Assembly (NCBI RefSeq): GCF_027409185.1
Contig: NC_084462.1
Coordinates: 86,662,179 to 86,726,178, forward strand
DNA: 64,000 nt
Direction of reading: 5' to 3'
From: Cynocephalus volans
Taxonomy: Eukaryota > Chordata > Mammalia > Dermoptera > Cynocephalidae
A program made the translations under genes and the position numbers. Below are positions 50,901 to 57,835 of this stretch, piece by piece (the stretch's first letter is position 1; every line of letters starts with the position of its first letter). The notes under the pieces are model-generated. The model saw only the letters and a list, made by a program, of their open reading frames with translations. It had not been told where the DNA came from and did no database searches.

Positions 50901-53900
50901 TTATCAGTACCATGCTCTAATCAACAGAGCTAAACAGCCAGCCCAATTTTTCATTATAAAGAGTGATCTTATATGGATAACAATAATAGGAAAGTATTCT
51001 CTTGAAAACTAGAAAACATAGCACTTCAACTCTGGCCATTAGCTGAGATCCCTAACAATTTCCATAAAATTCACCTTTGTGTTCCCTTTTACATAATGGT
51101 ACTTATTACACAGAAACCCAGAGGAGGACTGGAGGTCTGTTCCTAACCCTATACCAGGAATGTTTTTGTAATAAAAAATTATCTATGGGATCATAAAAAA
51201 GAAACAAAAGGTTTCTACCTTCAGACTTTGAAAACAAGAAAAGAACTACACATGAAGAATCTATTCCCAATCAACAATCAAGTCCTATTTTTAATTCCTA
51301 AGAAAACTTATTTGCTTCTTTACTTTTTTCCATCCCCAACACTATTACTTTGGCCCAAGATATGATCCAAGCTTGCCTGGAATGTTACCTTAGTCTCCCA
51401 ACTGATCTCCCTGGATCAGGTGCCTGATACTCTTCGTCCCTCACTCCCATCCTCAATCTGTTACCCTAGCCTCACCTCACACACCCTCTCCATTCTAGCC
51501 ACACTAACCTTTTTCCCTCCCTTGTACTTGCCCTGTAGCTCCTTCTACCACAGGCCTTTATGTACATGGTCCCCCTTCCCTGGAATGCTCTGTCCATCCC
51601 TTTTTGCCACTCATTTTTTCAGATGGCAGCTCCATTTTCCCAAGGGCAGTTTTTCCTAACCTCCCATTATATGTTCTTATAGCCTGTAGCACTTACTATT
51701 TTTTTAAGATGGTATGATTATTTGATTAATGTCTAACTCTCGCCATTCCTACCAAACTACATCATGATGGCAAAGACCATGTTTGTATTGCTCAGTCTTG
51801 TATCTCTAAGCCTAGCATAGTACTTGGACCTATAGATTATCCCCCAAAGATCTACTGAGTAAATATTTTAGAACACTTTTAAGGAAAAATGCCCATTAAG
51901 GCAAATTAATAAAAAGTTACTTTCCTTCGCCATCAATATGGCATGCACGTATGTATTGTTATTTCACGGTGGTGGTGATAGAGCTGCACTATTCCATCTG
52001 CCTGCTCAAGCCTATGTGAACTATATAGTTTTTAAATGATATATTAGCTGGAATCCTGGCTCCTTAAATAGTCTTTGACCACAAAATAACAGCTAACTGG
52101 TTTTGGAGGCTATAAACCCTTGAAACAAGCTTCATTAGAAGTATATTCTAATTGAGTAAGTTAATCGATCATTATTACTTAACAAACAGAAAAATCTCAT
52201 TAAAATGACTGCCACTAAAGATACCATGTTTCTCTCTTGCAGTGGAATTTTGTTGTAATAATATATTCCTAGCCTTGGAAATGAAAAATAGCTTTTGTCT
52301 CAGCTGGCTGAGTTTCAGAGATAGGTGTTTTGAAGAAATGCAGTGAGTTAGCAAAGGAGTACACTGAATGTAGTATAAGGACAGTAAATAGACCTCTGAA
52401 ATAGAATCACACACACACTTTCATCTGTTCTTATCTATCTTCTGAGACTTTGTAAATTAAAGTGAAATGTGTTTCTCTGGCTGAAGTGGCTGCTACTATC
52501 CTTACCCTCTTTTTTTTTTTTTTACTTGGTCTCTCACTAGAACTCTTCACCAAAACATCACTCAAAAAAGTGGCAGGCTGTCAATAAATATCATTGTTCT
52601 CATCATCTCAACTACCAGTACCTGAGGTTGTGGGAATTGCACCTGGGGTGGGGAGTTTGCAAAATACGTTCAGACGTTAGAACTCAAACCTCCCCATATA
52701 AGAAGCAGGCCAAAGATTTGCAAATAAGAAAATATAAGTCATCAGATCTTAGATTGATACCATAGTGCATGAGGTAAGAGTAAATTCACTATGGTTTAAT
52801 GGAAAGACCACTAGGTATCTGCCAGGTATCAATCAGGCAATGAGCGATCTAGTCTCGATTCTTTCCCTATTTGTAATAACTGAGGTAAGTCACCTAACTT
52901 TTGTTCTCCATTTGTAAAACAGAGGACAGGGACTAGATCAATGTTTCTCAACCATGTGCGTTTTTGTCCCCCAAGGGATATGTGACAATGTCTGGAGAAA
53001 TTTTTTGTTGTCACACTGGGGGAGAGGAGTACTGATTTTCTGTATTTTATGATGCTTTGACATCTTGGGGGCCTGGCTAATCCTGGAGAGACTGTCCCTC
53101 CCAGGGCTAACTAATTCCTAGAAATAGCATCCCTACATCCCCCACCCCCATAAGCACACCTTTCACACATGAACCAACCAATCTAGGGCCCATACCCCAA
53201 CCACCTCCTTTATCTAACCCATGTGCCAAGCCAATATTTCCCCTGCCCTAAATGACCCCAGGGCCAGGTACCAGACAACCAGAGACCACTTCTACAGCCC
53301 TGAGCCTATTGAAATTATTCAATCTATTCAATCTTAAATTTGCTCAAACTTGCCTACCCTGCTTGACCCATTCCTTCCCAAGGAAACCACAATAAAGGCT
53401 TTGAGCCATGCTTAGTCCTCAATCCTTCTGCCTCCTGCCTGACCAGGTGCTTCTCCATGTGCCCCTGTATAGTGTGGTGTGCCTCCTGCTCTTGGGAACT
53501 GTAATAAACTCTTCTTTCTAGGCAGTTGTCTCTGTCTGTCATCTTCCCATACCTGATGAAAATCCCAGGTACATTTTAAAGCAGGGAGTGTGCTATTGGC
53601 ATGTATTGAGTAGAGGCCAGGGATGCTGTTAAACATCTTTCAATGCACAGGACCATCCCCCACAACAAAATTATCTAGCCCCAATGTCGATAGTGACAAG
53701 GTTGAGAAACCTGCACTAGATGAGCTCTTATGTTCCTTCCAGTTCTAAAACCATTTGATTCAAATAGGTCTAACAAGGTGAACCACATGTAGAAGATGTT
53801 GTGACATGATCAAAACATCACTGTTATCCTGAGTTATCCCCCAGACTTAGGTGTACTGAGAACTTTTCTTTATAATAGTAATTATGGTTAAGGGATTTGA

Positions 53901-54834
53901 TCTATAGCACAGATATGTACCCAATAACAAGAACAGTTTTATCCAACAAACCCTACCTCAACCCTTAAAAGGTAGTTAAAATCAATGCCTCAGCATAAAG
54001 AAACATGTTGTAGAAAAAAGAAGCCTAACAAATAACCATTATCTTCAGGTTCTTCCCTCACTACTTCTCCTCCCCTGCCGATATCAGGGAATAATTCAAG
54101 GGTTAAAGGTGTCTACCTTATCCTTGTGTAATTTATAAGACAAACAATATCCATTTTGCAAATTAAAACATATACATATTTTCAGGTCTGCTCCACAGTG
54201 GACTGCTGTATTGCTGAGATTCTACTCAGATCTATTCTACCAACGACTAGAAACATATTCAATTTGGTCAGCATCTTTCAGAAAGATAACAACTAGGTTT
54301 AAGGTCATGAACAAACTTCTGAAGACACTCTACACTGGAGCTGTCCTGGTATAGAACCTGAAGAGGCACAGAGGTGGGTGTATATCAAAGAGCTAATCAT
54401 CTGCTGCATTTTAGTAAAAACACTCCTCCCTACACAGAGAAAAAAGATTTCCTAGAGAAAAAAAATTTCAAGAGATGTTTGAAATTAAGGATGTTGGAAA
54501 AGATAGTCTAGAACAGTCATATCACAAAGATGATGGAGGCAGAAGTGGGGGAACTGGAAAGAAAGCAAAAAGCAAGTTTATTTGGATAAAGAGGAGGGGG
54601 TGGAGGGTGTCAGGGAAAAGTCATGAGAAAGATAATTGCTCAAAGGCAGCTACTTAGTTTCAAAGGACTTGAAAGTTATTTAAGCTATCTTTTTCAGCTA
54701 GCACCTACCTCAGGGTCAAGATCATCCAGAACAGTTTCCAGTTGTTTCAGTTCTACTTCTGAGAGATTCCCAAGGAGTTCATCTTCATCAAGGTCCTTGT
54801 ACTTTTCTAAGTCTTTCCGGAATGGTAGTGCCAT
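15748..54834 (-). CDS. TMOD3: TMOD3, tropomodulin-3, complete coding region in nine exons
   Basis: Minus-strand exons 54709-54834, 49633-49789, 33543-33665, 31824-31913, 28019-28149, 26131-26238, 22896-23039, 21080-21224 and 15748-15782 total 1059 bases, that is 352 residues plus stop, the usual TMOD3 length. All phases match and all introns are GT-AG. Tropomodulin caps actin filament pointed ends in the cytoplasm and membrane skeleton. The N-terminal half carries tropomyosin-binding helices (about residues 1-38 and 109-144) and an actin-binding helix between them; the leucine-rich-repeat domain (about 160-340) gives the second actin site. The C-terminus [11 protein letters not shown] is that of TMOD3; TMOD2 ends differently. 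The protein is almost identical to human TMOD3 as I recall it. The ATG at 54834 follows a spliced 5' UTR segment; the promoter is outside the window. Confidence 0.95.
16134..16325 (-). mobile_element. CYN-like dimeric SINE, antisense, in last TMOD3 intron
   Basis: Long poly(T), then complements of both tRNA-Ile-like monomers, ending gccacgggctcggccc. Target-site duplications ttcaagtcatttctt are identical at 16119-16133 and 16326-16340. On the TMOD3 transcript the SINE lies in sense orientation. Confidence 0.9.
16945..17150 (+). repeat. MIR SINE
   Basis: Carries tggctctgtgacttttctgt, gttaacctctctgagcctca and a 3' part with cagtaagccttcagtaaa, the standard MIR order. Confidence 0.75.
17151..18615. 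other. TMOD3 intron sequence without recognised elements
   Basis: No exon or repeat I can name. The open frame at 17338-17565 has no recognisable similarity. Confidence 0.4.
18620..18965 (+). repeat. Probable L2 LINE fragment
   Basis: Segments such as ggctcttaaatgcctcccac, aaaatccaaagaaatttaag and ccactccaggaatgtcttc follow the order of the L2 ORF2 end. Strongly diverged, with a non-matching stretch in the middle. Confidence 0.45.
19540..19790 (-). repeat. L2 LINE 3' end, antisense
   Basis: Reads tttttattaagtatctactg, tgtgtcaagcatggttttaa and tggtctctgccttcaaaaag, the reverse complement of the L2 3' end. Confidence 0.6.
19885..20030 (-). repeat. MER20-like hAT-Charlie element
   Basis: Contains ccaatgtccagttccaccct, aaatcagaatctctaaggga and a terminus with agactgagaaatactgct, matching the antisense order of MER20-type hAT elements. 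Confidence 0.5.
21080..21224 (-). CDS. TMOD3: TMOD3 coding exon 8 (LRR and C-terminal helix)
   Basis: Encodes [40 protein letters not shown] and AITKNNDL. Human has asparagine where this has aspartate in AADAITK. Donor GTAAGA. Confidence 0.95.
21420..22090 (+). mobile_element. L1M-type LINE 3' end
   Basis: Continuous match to the end of L1 ORF2 and 3' UTR: aagtgttggcaagaatgtgg, actcctaggtatacacccaa, tgattccatttacatgaact, ending atgtgaattacatctcaata. 5'-truncated, many stops. Confidence 0.85.
22230..22320 (-). mobile_element. CYN-like SINE monomer, antisense
   Basis: T-rich start, then gcatggggatctgatattac and ctctaaccaactgagccaac, the reverse complement of a single tRNA-Ile-like unit. More diverged than the dimers. 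Confidence 0.7.
22896..23039 (-). CDS. TMOD3: TMOD3 coding exon 7 (LRR)
   Basis: Forty-eight codons: [20 protein letters not shown] then [20 protein letters not shown] and AELKIDNQ. The donor reads CAG|GTCAAT, weaker than the other TMOD3 donors because positions +3 to +5 depart from consensus. Confidence 0.95.
23299..23319 (-). mobile_element. Pure A-tail insertion between perfect 15-base direct repeats
   Basis: A run of 21 T flanked by cctattcacattctt at 23284-23298 and 23320-23334. The exact direct repeats indicate target-primed insertion of nothing but tail, inside TMOD3 intron 6-7. Confidence 0.65.
23709..23738 (-). mobile_element. 30-base truncated retroinsertion with target-site duplication
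   Basis: T-rich block ending ggtggctgg, flanked by tgtgcttaact at 23698-23708 and 23739-23749. The ending matches the start of the antisense CYN SINEs (compare ggtggctggccgg at 33259-33271), so it is probably a drastically 5'-truncated SINE. Confidence 0.6.
23785..23885 (+). repeat. Purine-rich (GA)n low-complexity tract
   Basis: Mostly A and G with an A run at about 23837-23850. Confidence 0.75.
24050..24200 (-). mobile_element. L1 3' UTR fragment, antisense
   Basis: Reads gtttatggggtgcaatgtga and gtatactgatcaaatcagag, the reverse complement of a common L1 3' end. Confidence 0.6.
24240..25385 (-). mobile_element. Long L2 LINE copy, antisense
   Basis: About 1.1 kb in the expected antisense order: gatggaacttacattctagt, gtcaggaaggcctcatctag, taaggccattggaagatttt, cactcttgatgctatgtaaa, gtgcaattatccaggtgaga, agtggttggattctagaaat, ccctgggtcattccagtgtt. 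One of the longer old LINE remnants here. Confidence 0.7.
25420..25592 (+). mobile_element. L1 ORF2 fragment
   Basis: Encodes an ORF2-like peptide (GFTPGMQGW, then [20 protein letters not shown] and LDKIH) matching the L1 reverse transcriptase region. A SINE interrupts it at 25593. Confidence 0.75.
25593..25769 (+). mobile_element. CYN-like dimeric SINE, sense
   Basis: Two tRNA-Ile-like monomers: the first starts gggccagcccgtggctcac, with a B-box-like gggttcggatccc; the second starts ggctggttagctcacttggg. An (AAAT)n tail follows. Target-site duplications are aaatccatcgctacag (25577-25592) and aaatccatctctacag (25770-25785), with one mismatch. Inserted into an L1 ORF2 fragment. Confidence 0.9.
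25800..26030 (+). repeat. Probable old L1 3' UTR-type repeat
   Basis: Segments gatatgaaaagatctttcgg, tcaagttgcagaacagcata and tgtatgatttcatttatgct occur in an abundant old LINE 3' region. Subfamily not resolved. Confidence 0.4.
26131..26238 (-). CDS. TMOD3: TMOD3 coding exon 6 (LRR)
   Basis: Thirty-six codons: [20 protein letters not shown] then [16 protein letters not shown]. Acceptor TTTCAAG, donor GTAAGT. Confidence 0.95.
26239..27150. other. TMOD3 intron sequence upstream of an L1 copy
   Basis: No exon or repeat I can name beyond general AT-rich intron sequence. Confidence 0.4.
27150..27722 (+). mobile_element. L1M-type LINE 3' end
   Basis: Matches the L1 end in order: aagagaaatgaaaacatatg, ttcaactgatgaatggatga, catacaatggaacactactt, atgattccatttatatgaca, ending in aattatacctccag. 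5'-truncated. Confidence 0.85.
28019..28149 (-). CDS. TMOD3: TMOD3 coding exon 5 (entry to LRR domain)
   Basis: Encodes [20 protein letters not shown] then [20 protein letters not shown] and NNIK, the start of the leucine-rich-repeat domain. Donor GTAAGT. Confidence 0.95.
28208..28300. repeat. Compound (AT)n, (CT)n and (CA)n microsatellite
   Basis: AT repeats at 28208-28255 followed by CT and CA repeats at about 28273-28299, close to the 5' end of TMOD3 coding exon 5. Confidence 0.8.
28301..30110. other. TMOD3 intron sequence
   Basis: Largely single-copy-looking sequence, with a short CACACT-type repeat at about 29298-29320. I cannot name a transposon here. Confidence 0.35.
30129..30304 (+). 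mobile_element. CYN-like dimeric SINE, sense
   Basis: First monomer ggccggccctgtggctcact, second monomer from gatggctggtgcgctcactg, then a run of about 28 A. The flanks share an imperfect a-rich ggtgtg duplication (30121-30128 and 30305-30310). Confidence 0.85.
30340..30775 (+). repeat. Old interspersed repeat, family not resolved
   Basis: Segments tgggtattagatgatatgaa, aacatttctatgataaaaag and a distal ggtgacagatatcttatt recall an abundant mammalian repeat 3' region that I cannot name with confidence. Confidence 0.35.
30780..31350 (+). repeat. Old L1-like 3' end interrupted by a MIR
   Basis: The outer repeat (ataaaatggaatgttatgca to 30890, resuming with tttatagtatgatcccattt) is split by a MIR at about 30893-31075, recognised from aataatacctatttcataga and ttgttgtgaggattaaatga. 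Confidence 0.5.
31824..31913 (-). CDS. TMOD3: TMOD3 coding exon 4
   Basis: Encodes about residues 136-165: [20 protein letters not shown] then [10 protein letters not shown]. Contains part of the second tropomyosin-binding segment. Donor GTGAGT. Confidence 0.95.
33106..33222 (+). mobile_element. CYN-like SINE monomer, sense (left arm of inverted pair)
   Basis: ggctggctagttagctcact, a full tRNA-Ile-like unit with A box and B box (gggttcagatccc), then an A-rich tail. Target-site duplications aaaaattttaccattgag (33088-33105) and aaaaatttttaccatgag (33223-33240). Confidence 0.9.
33244..33347 (-). mobile_element. CYN-like SINE monomer, antisense (right arm of inverted pair)
   Basis: Poly(T), then ggtggctggccggcataggg and ctctaaccaactgagctaac. 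Target-site duplication catgagagt at 33235-33243 and 33348-33356. It inserted within the duplication left by the neighbouring sense copy, so it is the younger of the two. Confidence 0.9.
33543..33665 (-). CDS. TMOD3: TMOD3 coding exon 3
   Basis: Encodes about residues 95-135: [20 protein letters not shown], then [20 protein letters not shown] and A. It includes the basic KIFIPKQKP stretch of the first actin-binding region and the start of the second tropomyosin-binding helix. Human has serine where this reads glycine in ALTGASD. Confidence 0.95.
33666..34690. other. Start of the 16-kb TMOD3 intron between coding exons 2 and 3
   Basis: No exon or repeat that I can name. A 73-codon frame at 34478-34699 (minus) is not recognisable. 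Confidence 0.35.
34700..35130 (-). mobile_element. L1/HAL1-type LINE 5' region, antisense
   Basis: Contains gtatttccatttggttcttt, gctaacaccaacatctggat and gcactgaacatttcgtatga, the antisense of an ORF1-region repeat common in mammals. Confidence 0.55.
35598..35802. repeat. Near-palindromic hAT-Charlie element
   Basis: Starts gcactgtccattacggtagc and ends agtggacagcactg, with inverted partial copies of tagccacat in between, as in non-autonomous hAT elements. Confidence 0.6.
36195..36356 (+). repeat. MER20-like hAT element
   Basis: Order ggtgcttctcaagctttaat, tgcagattctgatgcagaag, gagattctgcatttctaact and gatccacagaccactctt matches MER20. Confidence 0.75.
36770..36925 (+). repeat. L2 LINE 3' end
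   Basis: Ends with gtttatccctgcatctttgc and ccaatttgttgaataaata, the characteristic L2 terminus. Confidence 0.6.
36955..37075 (-). repeat. MIR fragment, antisense
   Basis: Contains caaagttacacagcaaagct and tgaactctgaagccagtgct, the reverse complement of the MIR 5' half. Confidence 0.5.
37365..37562 (+). repeat. MER20-like hAT element
   Basis: Starts ggcagtggttgtaaatgttg and ends ggttgagaaccactgg, with tctgaatttttaaaagttct inside; the ends are inverted. Confidence 0.65.
37606..37790 (+). repeat. (AC)n microsatellite and L1 3' end with a 21-base tandem duplication
   Basis: (AC)n at 37606-37626, then an L1 3' end (tatatcaaaacatcatgttg). The 21-base unit starting tatacaatttttac is repeated exactly at 37722-37742 and 37743-37763. 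Confidence 0.65.
38960..39135 (+). repeat. MIR-like segment inside L1
   Basis: Reads gagataataatacctactcg, gggttgttgtaaagataaaa and aagtgcttgcacataataag, the MIR 3' half. L1 matches resume after it. Confidence 0.55.
39477..39815 (+). mobile_element. Tigger-type (MER2-like) DNA transposon nested in L1
   Basis: Starts cagtcagccctctgtatcca and ends accaatcccccacagatacc plus aggggcc, near-inverted termini. Homologous to the element at 9649-10128. The L1 sequence continues on both sides. Confidence 0.8.
40560..42550. other. TMOD3 intron sequence with a MER20-like element and poly(A)/(GAAAA)n run
   Basis: A degraded MER20-like hAT element lies at about 41258-41385 (tcagtggttcttaaatttag to ggttgataaccactaat). 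An A-rich (GAAAA)n run lies at about 41897-41930. The rest holds nothing I can name. Confidence 0.45.
42560..43735 (+). mobile_element. Old L1 5' UTR/ORF1 and partial ORF2-type fragment
   Basis: Starts with a 5' UTR-like stretch (gagagatgggggtaaaaaag), then ORF1-region sequence (agtaaaacagttattataat, aaaaagttaagtagagacat) and an ORF2-like peptide ([20 protein letters not shown], then DKEGHF) at 43560-43650. Heavily decayed; a HAL1-type element is an alternative. Confidence 0.55.
43736..46535. other. TMOD3 intron sequence
   Basis: No exon or transposon I can name. A (GCAAA)5 microsatellite sits at 44656-44680. Confidence 0.4.
46740..46965 (+). repeat. L1 3' fragment
   Basis: Includes tgtatgattccacttacata, ctctggaggtgatgataatt and agttcactgagcggtata, in L1 3' UTR order but strongly diverged. 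Confidence 0.45.
47827..48225 (+). mobile_element. LTR-like interspersed repeat, family not resolved
   Basis: Matches an abundant mammalian repeat: tgatagttaattttatgggt, gtgagattaacatttaaatc, catccaatcagttgaaggcc, gccaattccttaaaataaat and ctgtttctctggagaaccct. An AATAAA lies near its end. Confidence 0.65.
48226..49632. other. TMOD3 intron sequence next to coding exon 2
   Basis: AT-rich, no recognised exon or repeat. Confidence 0.4.
49633..49789 (-). CDS. TMOD3: TMOD3 coding exon 2
   Basis: Encodes residues 43-94 plus one base: [40 protein letters not shown] and [12 protein letters not shown]. It covers the linker and the leading part of the first actin-binding site. Acceptor GGCAG, donor GTAAAC. 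Confidence 0.95.
50820..50944 (-). mobile_element. CYN-like SINE monomer, antisense
   Basis: T-rich start, then ttggcagttggccagtacag and gctctaatcaacagagctaa. Flanked by aatttttcatta at 50808-50819 and 50945-50956. Confidence 0.85.
51390..51880 (+). mobile_element. L2 LINE 3' end
   Basis: Order agtctcccaactgatctccc, cacaggcctttatgtacatg, cctggaatgctctgtccatc, ggcaaagaccatgtttgtat, ending at the catagtacttggacc region; clear L2 ORF2 end and 3' UTR. Confidence 0.75.
52939..53713. mobile_element. MER5-like hAT element split by an LTR
   Basis: Left terminus caatgtttctcaacc and right terminus ggttgagaaacctg are inverted. Inside are gtgacaatgtctggagaaat and gtagaggccagggatgctgt, diagnostic of MER5. 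The flanking repeat actagat is at 52932-52938 and 53715-53721. Confidence 0.75.
53035..53590 (+). mobile_element. Solitary ERV-type LTR nested in the MER5-like element
   Basis: About 0.55 kb unrelated to MER5, with a CT-rich 5' half and AATAAA signals at 53391 and 53503. The ending tcttctttctaggcagttgt is typical of gammaretrovirus-like LTRs. No viral coding sequence is present. The exact ends are not resolved. Confidence 0.55.
54709..54834 (-). CDS. TMOD3: TMOD3 coding exon 1 (start codon, tropomyosin-binding helix 1)
   Basis: Encodes residues 1-42: [20 protein letters not shown], then [20 protein letters not shown] and PE. The donor is GTAGGT. The exon extends upstream as 5' UTR to 54905, where a pyrimidine tract and AG mark its acceptor. 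Confidence 0.95.
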
Positions 54835-54905
54835 GATTTGCAGTGCAGGATGTCACTTAACTTTTGCTATTCAGTACAATCAGACGTAATTTCTTTTTCT
54901 TAAAG
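54835..54905 (-). other. TMOD3: TMOD3 5' UTR segment in the start-codon exon
   Basis: 71 bases between an inferred acceptor (minus-strand CATAG at 54906-54910, after a T/C-rich tract) and the ATG. The transcript must therefore begin in an exon to the right of this window or in an unrecognised exon between here and 64000. Confidence 0.6.
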
Positions 54906-55094
54906 CTATGGAGAGAAGGAACAAAAACATTTTTAAATATTAAGTCATCTCCATTCACTTAGATCTATTATTAGGTTAAGTAAAATGCAATTTCCATGCA
55001 TCATTTACTCTTTGATCATATATCACATATTTCCCTTGCCTAGGGGTCATTCCATACATTTACCTTTTGTCTTTGCTGAGAAAAAAATCAACTC

Positions 55095-55117
55095 GGGGGG
55101 GGGGGGGGGGGGGGGGG
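55095..55117 (+). repeat. Uninterrupted G run of 23 bases
   Basis: Located about 190 bases upstream (in the transcript sense) of the TMOD3 start-codon exon; it reads as C on the TMOD3 strand. Length may be affected by sequencing error. Confidence 0.8.
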
Positions 55118-57005
55118 AAGGGGATGAGGGAATAAAATTCACATCCACTAAGACAGCTACTTGACGGAATTTAAAATTTCTAATAACTAAATTTTAGGGA
55201 GAAAGAAATTATGTACCAAAATAAAATTTTTTCTATCAATGACTTCAAATTATTCTACCAAAGTACATTGCGTACAATCTGTTTAAGGAACATTTGTTTC
55301 ACTGTAAATTGTTTAGGAGAACAGTATGACTCAATATTAACATGGGGGGATATCAATACACTCCCCACGGAGGGAGTGGTCTCTTCCCACAGGAAAAAAA
55401 GATTTTTCGGAAAAGGTGTTTAATTTAAAGGAAAAAATACAGCATTCTAAAAATATTTCAATAAAATACTCGAAATCATGCTGCAACATGTCACCCACCG
55501 ACTGGCAAGGTTGGTCAGGAGGGTCTGACTGTAGGAAAAGACCTTCACTTTGGATCTTTCCCAAACACTCATGGAAAAGGTTAATCAACAAGCAGTATCT
55601 CTCCAGTTACAGCAGAAATGTTACAGAAAAGAATACTTAAAATAAGTCACATATAAATTGAAGAGTAAAAAAATCAAGGATTCTATAAATTCTAGCCATA
55701 TACATGGATAGTCTGTCTCACAAAATTTACCTACAGGAATAAAAAATAATCCTCAGATTTAGCAATTTGGCTACATTTTTCTTGACTGCAAAATGTCCAG
55801 TACTTCAAAGTGTAATCTACTTCCTTTTCTACCCCCTTCTTCCAAGTTCTCCCAACTTAATACTTTAACTAACATATTTTCCTCTACAAGCCAGTAACAT
55901 TTTAAGGATCTTTTTATGTGTTTTCATCTCCTACAAACGGAACTGTTCAAACCACATTTAGAAAGGAAGTTGACCACAGGCATCTGACAGCTAGCAACTT
56001 AACTAGCAACCACCTTAGGTGCAAAAACAAGCAAATGAACAAAATTTGCTTATGCAGATGTTAAATTGCAGGCATTTTGTGTAAGTGCCCAAGGCAGGTC
56101 AGTGTTTACACCTGTTCTACTGGCACCCCTTCTACTAGTAGTTATTCTGGATCTTTTCTTTCTTTTGGGGGGGAACAAATTGCCATTGTTGTCATTACTA
56201 AATCTGTTAAGCCTCCACTTTGTACTTCCAACTTGAAGATAGCAAGCTTACGGGAGGGTGTGGGGGGGATAAAAAAAAAAGATAGCAAGCTTACAAGTAT
56301 TCTAAGAGTATATTTTAGCTATTAAAAATAATATAGTATGCAGAGAAGATTCAATAAAAGATACCAGCACTTTTAAATATATTAACCATAAAATATAACT
56401 TTGAAGAAGGTGACAGGCAATTTTAACGGACAAAATTAAAAATAAGACCACTGTGAAAAAATATTGAAGATACCAATGACATGGTATTTGAGACAGAAAG
56501 GGGTAAGAAACTGATAAAAGTACATGAATATGTACCAAAAATAATTTAGTTTATGCTAGTTCTAAATGCTTGGATAATCAATAAAAAAGTTTTTAATGTG
56601 CTTTAATATAACTTATTTTTGAAATTTATAGTATATAAGAAAGCCCATTTTTAGTCTCTCTCTATATATACATATATATGTATATATACAAGTCTAATTA
56701 TTTTGAGCACCCCCCTCTCTTTACTCTCAAATGTCCCAGTATGGGTCATAAATTCAATGGTCACCCTACTAATAAGGCACTCTAATGGGCAATAGTATAG
56801 GAATGAGGTATTAGAGGCACAGGCAATATTATATGGCACCCAGGTTCTATAAATTTGGAACATGACATTACCTGGAGAGATGAAATAGCTTACTTTAATA
56901 GATTGCTCCTCCTTATACCAAAATAAAATCTATCACACAAAGCGTGTTTATAATATTGCTTAAAGAATAATAAAATGAATACCCATGAACACAGTGCCCA
57001 GCTTG
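55118..57005. other. TMOD3 first-intron or upstream sequence
   Basis: AT-rich with a (TA)n tract at about 56662-56690. No exon, CpG-rich promoter or named transposon is visible. Confidence 0.4.
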
Positions 57006-57835
57006 AGAGGATGTTCTAGCACCCTCATGTTCACCTCTCCAGCTGCATCTCCCTCCTGAAAGAAGTAACCATTATACTGAATTTTGAATTAATAATTCTC
57101 TTGCTTTCCTTTACAGTTTTACCTTACATCCACATATTTTTAAGTTTAATTTTGCCTTTTTTTACACTTTATATAAATGGACTCACACAGTATGCATCCT
57201 TCTCTGACTTGCTTTTCTCACTTAACACTGTTTTGAGTCAATGCTTAGAGCTATACTTCTCTCCATTCCATTTCTATGTAGTATCCTATCATACAAATGA
57301 ACATTTAAGTTACTTGTAGTCTTCCCCTCTATTTCTCTATTACAAACAATCTTGTTGCCTATTTCTTAGTATACAAGTGCAAGACTTTCTCCAACATTCA
57401 AACCTAAGAATGGAATTGCTGGGGAAAAAGTATGCTTACACTCAATTTTATTAGATAATGCCAAACAATTTTCAAAGTGATTGCACCAATTTATATTCCT
57501 AGAAGATTCAGTACCATCTGATAACCCATGTTGTTCCTCATCCTTGCTAATTGTTGGTATTATCAGAGTTTTTATTTTTAGACATTCTGATGGATTGAAA
57601 CGGTATTTCACCGTGGTTTTAATTTGCATTGTGCTGAATTACAATGAGGGTGAGCAACTTTTCATATGTTCACTGGTCAGTGGTGCTCCTTATTCTGTGA
57701 AAAATCTTTTGCCCATTTTTACATTGAGTTGCTTAACCTTTTTTCTTTAATAGATGCCCTTAATATATTCTGGATACTAATGTTTGTCAGGTATATGTAC
57801 CAAATCTCTTCTTCCATTTTCTTTCAACTCTTACT
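57005..57835 (-). mobile_element. L1 3' end, antisense
   Basis: Reads tatataaatggactcacaca, cctaagaatggaattgctgg, gattgcaccaatttatattc, ccgtggttttaatttgcatt and atggatactaatgtttgtca-like segments, the antisense of an old L1 3' end. Confidence 0.8.

Larger units (their letters stand above)
52755..53762 (+). repeat. MIR-family SINE split by a hAT element
   Basis: The left part (tggtttaatggaaagaccac, taactgaggtaagtcaccta, ccatttgtaaaacagaggac) runs to 52938. The right part (gagctcttatgttccttcca, then gttctaaaaccatttgatt) resumes at 53714. The intervening hAT element is flanked by actagat repeats. Confidence 0.7.

Noticed and set aside
53035-53590. Full endogenous retrovirus
   Set aside because: Only one LTR-like block of about 0.55 kb is present, with no internal region or second LTR.
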